A DNA stretch of 46,238 nt from IMG/VR virus record IMGVR_UViG_3300031578_000083, positions 1-46,238 of that record. One strand, 5' to 3'. Below, piece by piece: positions 40,917 to 46,238 of this stretch. The DNA is from a virus. The stretch's first letter is position 1; every line of letters starts with the position of its first letter. The notes below the pieces were generated by a model that did no database searches, had not been told where the DNA came from, and worked only from the letters and a program-made list of their open reading frames with translations. The translations under genes and the position numbers were made by a program.

Positions 40917-41131
40917 GCGGCCTCTACTCCGCCACTTTGGCCACTTGGTCCCGGACCATCCGGCCGCCCCAGTTCTTGTCCCGGAGGGCCAGGCTGTCTT
41001 TGCTTGTCCTCCCAACGCTTCCATCCAACAGAACAGAGCAGCTCGAGTACGACGACCCCTCGTCTGCCCAGATGGAAGCAGAGCGCAACGAACCCGCTTT
41101 TGAATACGACGGAAGCGGCGGCTACAGATAA
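40913..41131 (+). CDS. Small hypothetical protein, 72 aa
   Basis: ATG overlaps the nuclease TGA (ATGA). The sequence is Ser/Arg/Leu-rich N-terminally and acidic at the C-terminus ('EYDDPSSAQMEAERNEPAFEYDGSG'). Coupling is the best support; the protein resembles nothing known to me. Followed by a strong hairpin. Confidence 0.42.
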   Translation: MSGLYSATLATWSRTIRPPQFLSRRARLSLLVLPTLPSNRTEQLEYDDPSSAQMEAERNEPAFEYDGSGGYR

Positions 41132-41142
41132 CCCCTCCACCA

Positions 41143-41176
41143 GGTGGGGCGGTGCGGCTTTTCGCACTGCCCCACC
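41143..41176 (+). terminator. Large GC hairpin ending the nuclease transcript
   Basis: ggtggggcggtgcg, loop gctttt, cgcactgccccacc; 14-base arms with one mismatch, 12 bases after the stop of 40913-41131. No T tract follows, but the stem is long. Its top overlaps the first 16-bp inverted repeat. Confidence 0.45.
41152..41167. repeat. 16-bp inverted repeat, copy 1
   Basis: gtgcggcttttcgcac, dyad centred between 41159 and 41160. Part of a family of four similar sites (41230, 41302, 42247). Confidence 0.5.
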
Positions 41177-41229
41177 GCCTTCCAGCCGGCCTCCAGCCTC
41201 AATTCCGCGCGGCAAATCGCACGGGAGGG

Positions 41230-41245
41230 GTGCGGGTTTCCGCAC
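41230..41245. repeat. 16-bp inverted repeat, copy 2
   Basis: gtgcgggtttccgcac, part of a perfect 9-bp stem (41227-41248) with a four-base loop. Could be operator or RNA hairpin. Confidence 0.5.
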
Positions 41246-41301
41246 CCCTATCATTATTGAAAAGAAAAGAAGAAAGAATAGCTAGCTGGCTGGCTGAAGG
41301 G

Positions 41302-41317
41302 ATGCGGAATTCCGCAT
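41302..41317. repeat. 16-bp perfect palindrome, copy 3
   Basis: atgcggaattccgcat is a perfect palindrome, the cleanest of the four. It lies about 40 bases upstream of the promoter-like pair at 41359. Confidence 0.55.
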
Positions 41318-41358
41318 GGGAGAAGAAAAAGCGAAGCAAAAAATAGTACTTAGAACCC

Positions 41359-41388
41359 TTGACGAACGCCACCAAAATCGAATACAGT
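41359..41388 (+). promoter_or_regulatory. Promoter-like pair before the replication gene
   Basis: TTGACG (41359-41364), 18-base spacer, TACAGT (41383-41388). Positioned 260 bases before the GTG at 41648, so the leader would be long. Moderate match only. Confidence 0.35.
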
Positions 41389-41647
41389 CTGAACTACCGT
41401 GACCATTTGCGGTATTCTCATTTCAGCCGGCGACGGCCGGTGCGGCAACCAGGGTTGGTCCGTGGCCCTAGAACTCGGGCCAACTCGCCGCCATCTAGGG
41501 AGAGAAAGTGTTCCAGCCTCAAAGTAGCCCCCCACAATTCCACGAGTTCATACCGGTTCCCAAGTCTGTACGGAAAAGCCCAACTTCCGATAACAGATAT
41601 AAGGTAACCCTTTTTTTTGACGCCTCCACCCACACTGGGGGTGCCCA

Positions 41648-43024
41648 GTGAGTTCCCTCCCCGCCGTCTCTCCAAACGAACCTCGCCCCGGCTGGCTGGA
41701 CTTCAACCCCAACGGGTTTCTCCGCCTCACTCACGCCGTGAGTTTGCCCATGTTCGGCGCCTGCACCGACGCCGAACTCGCCGTTTTAGTTTTCCTGATG
41801 GTCTGCACAGAAGGACTCGGTAAGAAGGAAAATTACGTGGCGCTGGACTTCATGGAGACGATCTTCAGAGACCGGAAAAAGAGGCGCACTCTACAAGATG
41901 GCTTGGCCGGCCTGCGAAACAGGGGCTTTATTGTAGCGACGGGTGAGCCTGGAGAGATCACATGCTTCCGCGTCGTCTGGGAAGCCATCATTAACTCGGC
42001 CCCGATAGCTGAACTGGAGACCGAGAAGAAACAGGGGGCAAAAGCAGAACCTGAATCGAAAACCAGAACAGTCCCCGCCTTGGTAGAGATCCGGACCAAA
42101 GACGGCAAGGTGCTGCCCCGCCACCACTCAGGCCCCTTGACTCTGGCCGCGGAGCCAGGGAGAGCCACTGTGAGCCGTTGCGGTGCCTGTAAGTTAGTCG
42201 CAATAAACGAAATGGTCCCAGCTTGCGACCTTGACTGGGAGGGGGGGTGCGAAAATCCGCACCCCCGCAAAGAAAAGGCGAAAGTGCAGCCGATCCGTGC
42301 AGAAAAGCCACCTTCTTCCGTTTCTCCGGGGGTGCCCCAGCCGGCAGTGAGCGCCCCCCTTCTTTCCCCTCCCGCCAAGTCCAAGACACCGAAACCAAAA
42401 GCAGACCGCCACCAGTTGGCGGACGAAAAAGCCAAAGCCCTGCACAAATACCTCTGTAGCAACTGGAAGGACCGAGCGTTCCAGAAAAAGGCCCCGACTG
42501 CAAGGCAGGTGAACATAATAGCGGAAGCCCTAGGGGAAGCCCCTGTCAGCAAGCTGCACGAGGTGATGATGCGGCGCAGTATCTATCTGAGGGGGGAGGC
42601 TGAACACTACGGCGTAGTCCGAAAGATGGCAGTAGACGCCCTGGTGGAGTGGGAGGCTGAGGTCGGCGTGCTGTGCGGGTGCGAAAAGCAGACCCGGCTC
42701 TTACCGGGAGATGTCTGCTCGAACTGCGGCCCCCATCCGGAGGCCCCTCCCAGTCAAGAGAGGCCCCCCCAGGAAACATGGGACCTGGTGAAGCGGCAAC
42801 TGGCCGACCGCCTAGAGCACCTCCCCTACGAGAACTTTTTCCTACCTACCTGGCTCGTTAAGGCTGATGGGCGGAAGCTACAAGTGGCCGTTCCCGGATC
42901 CCTGACCCGAGATCACATCTCTGAGGTCTATCCACTCACGGTGATCAAGGCGGTCGAAGACGCCCTTGGTCCCGGTTTCGAAGTCGAGTGGCTGCTAGAG
43001 GAGGGGGTTGAATTGGCGGGCTAA
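41648..43024 (+). CDS. Replication protein with C-terminal DnaA domain I-like module, 458 aa
   Basis: GTG start at 41648, no strong SD. N-terminal winged-helix text (about 25-115: 'TDAELAVLVFLMVCTEGLGKKENYVALDFMETIF...LQDGLAGLRNRGFI') as in phage replication initiators. Cys-rich patches: 'CGACKLV' with 'ACDLDWEGGC', and 'CGCEKQTRLLPGDVCSNC'. C-terminal 82 residues (377-458: 'WDLVKRQLADRLEHLPYENFFLPTWLV...KLQVAVPGSLTRDHISEVY') match the DnaA N-terminal domain that binds DnaB helicase. This suggests a helicase-loading role. One copy of the 16-bp inverted repeat lies inside the gene at 42247. Confidence 0.75.
   Translation: MSSLPAVSPNEPRPGWLDFNPNGFLRLTHAVSLPMFGACTDAELAVLVFLMVCTEGLGKKENYVALDFMETIFRDRKKRRTLQDGLAGLRNRGFIVATGEPGEITCFRVVWEAIINSAPIAELETEKKQGAKAEPESKTRTVPALVEIRTKDGKVLPRHHSGPLTLAAEPGRATVSRCGACKLVAINEMVPACDLDWEGGCENPHPRKEKAKVQPIRAEKPPSSVSPGVPQPAVSAPLLSPPAKSKTPKPKADRHQLADEKAKALHKYLCSNWKDRAFQKKAPTARQVNIIAEALGEAPVSKLHEVMMRRSIYLRGEAEHYGVVRKMAVDALVEWEAEVGVLCGCEKQTRLLPGDVCSNCGPHPEAPPSQERPPQETWDLVKRQLADRLEHLPYENFFLPTWLVKADGRKLQVAVPGSLTRDHISEVYPLTVIKAVEDALGPGFEVEWLLEEGVELAG
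42247..42262. repeat. 16-bp inverted repeat, copy 4, inside the replication gene
   Basis: gtgcgaaaatccgcac within the flanking g/c tract, perfect 6-bp arms extended by G:C pairs. In a coding region (residues about 201-205). An origin-like site inside an initiator gene is known in other phages. Confidence 0.45.
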
Positions 43025-43032
43025 AACAGGTA

Positions 43033-43056
43033 GGCCGCCCCTGCCAGGGGGCGGCC
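43033..43056 (+). promoter_or_regulatory. GC hairpin in the 52-base gap after the replication gene
   Basis: ggccgcccc, loop of six bases, ggggcggcc, eight bases after the stop. No T run follows, so read-through to 43077 is expected. May regulate translation of the next gene. Confidence 0.45.
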
Positions 43057-43076
43057 GGAAAGGAAACACTTCTACG

Positions 43077-43454
43077 ATGCAGCCACAGAATAGCACCTGC
43101 GCCACCCCGGTGCAAGCGTCCTCAGGGAAGCAGCCCGTAGACATTGGCCGTTGGAGAGCGAGGCGATTTGAGGAGTTAGATCGTCTACTCAAGGCGGGGG
43201 TGAAAGTGCGCCGCTGTGCTTTTTGCGGTGAGTCCCTCAGCACAGGGGAGTACGAGCACGTCCATCACTTCCGGAACCGCTGTCCGCGGCGGATGCCCGG
43301 CCAAAAACGTTTTCCGAAATTCAGGCTGAAATCACCGCGCCGGCGCGCTGAAGAAGGAAAGTGGCGCGCCCGTCGCAAAGAATACCTGCTTGAAACCGGA
43401 CGCGACGAGCTCCTCGTCGCGGAGTTTGGGCGGCGCGCGCGGGTGGCGCGATGA
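43077..43454 (+). CDS. Zn-finger protein, possible HNH relative, 125 aa
   Basis: Start at 43077 (AGGAA 13 bases upstream); the longer frame begins inside the previous gene. Zinc-ligand text 'RRCAFCGESLSTGEYEHVHHFRNRCP' (CxxC, H, H, C) followed by a basic helix ('RRRAEEGKWRARRKEYLLET'). Could be an HNH-like or DNA-binding zinc protein. Ends in ATGA overlap with 43451. Confidence 0.6.
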   Translation: MQPQNSTCATPVQASSGKQPVDIGRWRARRFEELDRLLKAGVKVRRCAFCGESLSTGEYEHVHHFRNRCPRRMPGQKRFPKFRLKSPRRRAEEGKWRARRKEYLLETGRDELLVAEFGRRARVAR

Positions 43455-43702
43455 GATTCCGCAAGGGGCGGGCAGCGGCTTCGAGCCGCAACCGGAAGGG
43501 TTTTCGCTCCCGGGCACAGCGGAGGTTACCGGGAGATAGTACCGTGTTCTGGCCAGGGCGAGTCTCCTCCCGCCCCCTGGAGCACCGGCGCACAACGAGT
43601 CCCTCCGTTTCGGGCCCGCCCCACTTCTCCACCCAGAGGAAGGGGCGCAGCCGAGCCCCTTTTCCTTCAATGATCGTGGTCTTTAGACGGGAGAAATCCT
43701 AA
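43451..43702 (+). CDS. Basic Arg/Ser-rich protein, 83 aa
   Basis: Start ATG overlaps the previous TGA (ATGA) and its TAA overlaps the next ATG (TAATG), which is the main support. Composition is Arg/Ser/Pro-rich and resembles the antisense of the 3' hypothetical ORF, so it may be an accident of coding. Confidence 0.4.
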   Translation: MRFRKGRAAASSRNRKGFRSRAQRRLPGDSTVFWPGRVSSRPLEHRRTTSPSVSGPPHFSTQRKGRSRAPFPSMIVVFRREKS

Positions 43703-44217
43703 TGCCCATCCGGCGCGACGAACGCGACCGGTACGGCGAAGAGTACCGCGCGGCCTGCCGGGAGGCGGATAGGCGGGCCATGGGGATGTGCGGAAGATGC
43801 ACTGCTCCGAAAGATATGCGAATCACGCGGATTTGTGGAACCCTGCAACCCCGGAGAGGCCCCAGACTGATGTTCTGGCGCCTGCTGCGGTGTGAATGGT
43901 CGGACGCTCCATGGATCGATCAGCACGGCAAGGAATGGAAGGGGCGTCTGCCCGAACTATGGGACGGGTCCCGAAGGGCGGTGCGTAAAAGGGTCTGGGT
44001 GAGGCTGACCCATGCCCACCTGAACCAGGACAACCGAGACCACCGGCCAGCGAACATCGGCGTGCTCTGCGACGCTTGCCACAACAAATACGATGGGCCA
44101 ACCCGGGCCAAGCACGCACGCCTCACCAGGCAGAGAAACAAGGACGCCCGGCGCCCCTTCCTCGAGGTCTACCGCGACAACGAGGGCGACGTCGCCATAA
44201 GGAGGACCGACTCGTGA
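43702..44217 (+). CDS. HNH endonuclease, 171 aa
   Basis: Zn-binding C30, C33 and C123, C126 with His-Asn-His text: 'VRLTHAHLNQDNRDHRPANIGVLCDACHNKYD' (H104/H106, N118, H127). Basic N- and C-terminal extensions. C-terminus ends 'EVYRDNEGDVAIR', shared with the 39131 gene. Probably cuts DNA; in phages HNH enzymes near replication genes often assist packaging or homing. Coupled to 43451 and 44214 by overlaps. Confidence 0.83.
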   Translation: MPIRRDERDRYGEEYRAACREADRRAMGMCGRCTAPKDMRITRICGTLQPRRGPRLMFWRLLRCEWSDAPWIDQHGKEWKGRLPELWDGSRRAVRKRVWVRLTHAHLNQDNRDHRPANIGVLCDACHNKYDGPTRAKHARLTRQRNKDARRPFLEVYRDNEGDVAIRRTDS

Positions 44218-44438
44218 CCACAAAAGAAGACTTCATGCTGCTGGTCGATACGGCGCAGCGAAGCGCCGTGGTGGGAGAGCTGGTGGAGATCCTAAGCAAA
44301 CTCCAACAGAAGCAGCCCACCTACCAGATGTTCCAGGAACTGGCCAACCGAGCCCGCTCTGTTCGAGACGGTGGCCCGCTGCGGTTCTTTCCTTTCGACG
44401 AACTGATGAGAGAGGAGCCTCCTCATGACCAAGGCTGA
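44214..44438 (+). CDS. Small hypothetical protein, 74 aa
   Basis: GTG start at 44214 overlaps the HNH stop (GTGA). Helical 'TTKEDFMLLVDTAQRSAVVGELVEILSKLQQKQPTYQMFQELANRARSVRDGG'. No family recognised. Overlaps the next gene by 14 bases. Confidence 0.5.
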   Translation: MTTKEDFMLLVDTAQRSAVVGELVEILSKLQQKQPTYQMFQELANRARSVRDGGPLRFFPFDELMREEPPHDQG

Positions 44439-44889
44439 GACTACTGCCGTGCTGGCTGAGCTGGCCTTCATGGCTAAGATCTTCAATTCTGTTCCCTATT
44501 CTTCAATCTCCGGGGCTGCGGTCGATGCCCTCCTCGTTCGACGGGCGCGGTTGGCTAGTGGGCAGTCCGAGCCCGCCACATTCTCCGCTGCTGATTTCAA
44601 GTCATGGGTGAGCAAACGAAAAAATGGTGGGATACGAGGAGTTGGCTTAGAGGCCGAGGCGGAGCAGCCCGCCGAGGCTGAGCCGCGCGAAGATGATGAG
44701 CCCGAGGAGCCCTCACCGGACATCCGTGTGCTCGGCCTCATCGTCGCAGACATAGAGCGGTTGAAGGACATTTTCAGAAAGCTGCACGCGACCGAAGACT
44801 ACCACGGAGACCTGCGCATGGCGCTCGCCGCCGTCATGCGTCTGAGGCACCGGGTTACTCGCCTTATTGAGCACGGGGAGGCCGGCTGA
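44425..44889 (+). CDS. Hypothetical protein with acidic middle, 154 aa
   Basis: N-terminus 'TTAVLAELAFMAKIFNSVPYSSISGAAVDALLVRRARLASG', an acidic linker (about 75-97), then helices 'IADIERLKDIFRKLHATEDYHGDLRMALAAVMRLRHRVTRLIEHG'-like. Linker and helices suggest protein-protein contact. Unknown function. Ends TGATG with 44889. Confidence 0.58.
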   Translation: MTKAETTAVLAELAFMAKIFNSVPYSSISGAAVDALLVRRARLASGQSEPATFSAADFKSWVSKRKNGGIRGVGLEAEAEQPAEAEPREDDEPEEPSPDIRVLGLIVADIERLKDIFRKLHATEDYHGDLRMALAAVMRLRHRVTRLIEHGEAG

Positions 44890-45314
44890 TGGGAGACACC
44901 GAAAGAAAAGGGGAAGTGATGGCAGAAGTGAACGATGTTCTGGAAGATCCAGGCCGGCCTGTAGACCAGGAGCCGGTTGAAATTGGACCGTACGACGTGA
45001 TGCAGCTCGAGGCGTCGGCGGAAGACGGCGCCGCCGAGGAGACAGACCGGGAGATTCTCGCCAGAGCCTATGAATTGCAGGGCATGGAGAGAGCCCGACA
45101 GGCCCGCATCGCGGCCGGCGTAGAAATGCAGTGCCGCGTCTGCGGCTGCTCTGACAGTAGAGCCTGCGACGGTGGGTGTGTGTGGGCGGAACCCTTCCTC
45201 TGCTCCCAGTGTGCGCGGAAAGGGGAGAGGCTTGTGATCGTGCCCGTGCCCGAAGAGAGCGGGATACTCTTTGACTTCGACCCAGGCTTCGACGACCCGA
45301 TGTATCCGGACTAG
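44889..45314 (+). CDS. Phage zinc-ribbon protein (CRVCGC type), 141 aa
   Basis: Text 'CRVCGCSDSRACDGGCVWAEPFLCSQC' (C82-C108 region) is a Cys-rich knuckle widely seen in small phage proteins of unknown function. The N-terminal half is acidic and helical, the C-terminus has 'FDPGFDDPMYPD'. Start overlaps previous TGA (TGATG). Confidence 0.68.
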   Translation: MGDTERKGEVMAEVNDVLEDPGRPVDQEPVEIGPYDVMQLEASAEDGAAEETDREILARAYELQGMERARQARIAAGVEMQCRVCGCSDSRACDGGCVWAEPFLCSQCARKGERLVIVPVPEESGILFDFDPGFDDPMYPD

Positions 45315-45315
45315 T

Positions 45316-45609
45316 ATGGCCATCAAACGCTTCCCGGATGAGCAGCCCAGGGAGGGAGACATCATCCTCCACTGCGCCCACCCATATGGCCGCGGTCCCT
45401 TCCGTTGGTATTGGGTTCAGGAGCCGGACGGCGGGCCGACGGAGGTAGAAGCTCCGACGGGCGTAAGGCTGCAAGTTCACTGGATCGCACTCTGTTCGGA
45501 TTGTGAAGTGGAGAGTATGAGAACGGGTAGGGACGTGGAGGCGTTTGTGCGCGGCCATCGCGTGTGGTCTGGCGACGCGCTGGTGATTCAGAAGGACATA
45601 GTTTCATAG
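45316..45609 (+). CDS. Small hypothetical protein, 97 aa
   Basis: ATG at 45316. Beta-rich 'EGDIILHCAHPYGRGPFRWYWVQEPDGGPTEVEAPTG' and 'VHWIALCSDCEVES' with a CxxC pair. Follows the zinc-ribbon gene by one base. No family recognised. Confidence 0.55.
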   Translation: MAIKRFPDEQPREGDIILHCAHPYGRGPFRWYWVQEPDGGPTEVEAPTGVRLQVHWIALCSDCEVESMRTGRDVEAFVRGHRVWSGDALVIQKDIVS

Positions 45610-45635
45610 AAAAACACGATGAGAGGAGATGGCCG

Positions 45636-45845
45636 ATGCTTGAGTTATCCCCAGCTCAATCCCGCGAGTGCATACGGTTGCTCGGTGAGCTTCAAGACCA
45701 GTTGGAGTCGGCGATCGAAAGCGAATTGGTCCCCGGTACGGGCGAGCCGATGCGGGGCAGGAAGCGGCTGGTGGCCGACCTACGCCGACAGTGGAAAGAG
45801 GCGGAGTTGGTGGTGAAGGGGTTGGAAGGGCAGATAAAAGGGTAA
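45636..45845 (+). CDS. Small helical protein, 69 aa
   Basis: ATG at 45636 with AGAGGAG 8 bases upstream. Helical: 'SPAQSRECIRLLGELQDQLESAIESEL' and 'LVADLRRQWKEAELVVKGLEGQIKG'. Likely coiled-coil. Function unknown. Confidence 0.58.
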   Translation: MLELSPAQSRECIRLLGELQDQLESAIESELVPGTGEPMRGRKRLVADLRRQWKEAELVVKGLEGQIKG

Positions 45846-45850
45846 CGCGC

Positions 45851-46021
45851 ATGAGTGAAGTGCTGAAAGTCGCAGCCTTCGGAATTGGTGTTGTAATCCT
45901 CGTCTTCGCTGTACTACTCGGCCTCTGGGCGCACGTGTGGAGTCACCGCCTGGACCGGCACTACAAAGCCCTACTTGAACACGTAGCGAGTCTGAAAAGG
46001 AACGGAGGTGACGGCAGATGA
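45851..46021 (+). CDS. Small single-span membrane protein, 56 aa
   Basis: ATG at 45851. Hydrophobic span 'VAAFGIGVVILVFAVLLGLWA' (about 7-27) then charged C-terminus 'HRLDRHYKALLEHVASLKRNG'. Could be a spanin- or holin-like or regulatory peptide. No family recognised. Confidence 0.5.
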   Translation: MSEVLKVAAFGIGVVILVFAVLLGLWAHVWSHRLDRHYKALLEHVASLKRNGGDGR

Positions 46022-46080
46022 GCGGCACCCCAGAGCAGTTTATGGCCTTACACTGTGCGCTGGAAGCCCAGCGCGCCTGA
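46018..46080 (+). CDS. Very short coupled ORF, 20 aa
   Basis: ATG overlaps the previous TGA (ATGA). Product is only 20 residues. Coding is uncertain, so this may only be a translational reinitiation site. Confidence 0.25.
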   Translation: MSGTPEQFMALHCALEAQRA

Positions 46081-46238
46081 GGACTACGTTTTGACAATCG
46101 ACGGCAAGATACTGCTATCGATGGAGGACGAGAGCGAAGTTCCCGCCGGCAAGCTGCAAGTGCTTCTTGCGCTGCTTGCTAACGCCAGCGAGGACGGCAC
46201 CGCGACGTTCGACGTCCTGGATTCTGCCCAGGACACTG
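46055..46238 (+). CDS. Partial hypothetical gene running off right edge
   Basis: An open frame from GTG 46055 continues to the edge: 'RWKPSAPEDYVLTIDGKILLSMEDESEVPAGKLQVLLALLAN' and 'GTATFDVLDSAQDT'. Alpha/beta-like and acidic. Alternative starts are TTG 46091 and ATG 46121. No family recognised. Confidence 0.4.
   Translation, partial: MRWKPSAPEDYVLTIDGKILLSMEDESEVPAGKLQVLLALLANASEDGTATFDVLDSAQDT

Larger units (their letters stand above)
41132..41647 (+). other. 516-bp non-coding control region before the replication gene
   Basis: No convincing gene in this stretch; the ORF starting at 41359 (TTG) looks accidental. It contains three inverted repeats, a terminator-like hairpin, a promoter-like pair, AT-rich tracts ('aaaagaaaagaagaaag', 'gaagaaaaagcgaagcaaaaaatag') and a T9 run at 41611. 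It may hold the regulatory site or origin for the replication gene at 41648. Confidence 0.55.

Noticed and set aside
40823-41254. 143-codon minus ORF over the nuclease end
   Set aside because: Antisense with no domain; the coupled plus ORFs explain the stretch better.
41359-41607. 82-codon ORF in the control region
   Set aside because: TTG start, no ribosome site, Ser/Arg-rich random text; the region is better read as regulatory.

Overview
The window is most of the genome of a tailed bacteriophage or prophage with a P22-like (podovirus) head-tail module, at high GC (roughly 60 percent by eye). The host is probably a high-GC Gram-negative. Several accessory proteins (36356-36832, 36909-37235, 38681-38932) look like small families I associate with Acidobacteriota of the Solibacter/Bryobacter type. 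That host assignment rests on recall and was not checked by a search.

Layout. (1) About 1-33.4 kb is one long, tightly packed minus-strand late region whose genes mostly abut or overlap by ATGA, TAATG or GTGA. In transcription order it runs from small regulatory genes, including a sigma-70-type factor (30660-31235), through an HAD phosphatase, small terminase, a 41-residue Cys-rich protein and large terminase. A cluster with a secreted protein, a holin-like protein and a zincin follows, then the portal, a small M15-like peptidase, scaffold and P22-type coat protein. After these come two paralogous decoration-like proteins, two gp4-like tail adaptors, a gp10-like stabilisation protein, several fibre or appendage proteins, a gp14-like protein, a gp7-like DNA-transfer protein, a coiled-coil protein, and a very large multidomain protein that runs off the left edge. 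(2) About 33.5-38.9 kb is an accessory region with genes on both strands. It holds a serine recombinase, membrane proteins, host-like small genes and a dispersed 40-90 bp repeat. (3) From 38,978 a good sigma70-type promoter drives a plus-strand early operon: small proteins, an OB-like protein, a PD-(D/E)XK/Cas4-like nuclease, a replication protein with a C-terminal DnaA-domain-I-like module, Zn-finger and HNH proteins, and small ORFs reaching the right edge.

How it fits together. The early operon looks like recombination and replication, the late operon like packaging, capsid, short tail and DNA ejection, with the phage sigma factor a plausible switch between them. The most striking item is at the left end. 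A 421-codon ORF and an open frame of more than 1465 codons lie in the same frame, separated by one TAG. The second ORF has a winged helix, a DdrB/ParB-like domain, another winged helix, a GNAT acetyltransferase and the start of an adenine-methylase-like domain. It occupies the position of the P22 gp16 ejection protein, so it may be a polyvalent effector carried into the cell with the genome. No tRNA, rRNA or CRISPR array was seen.
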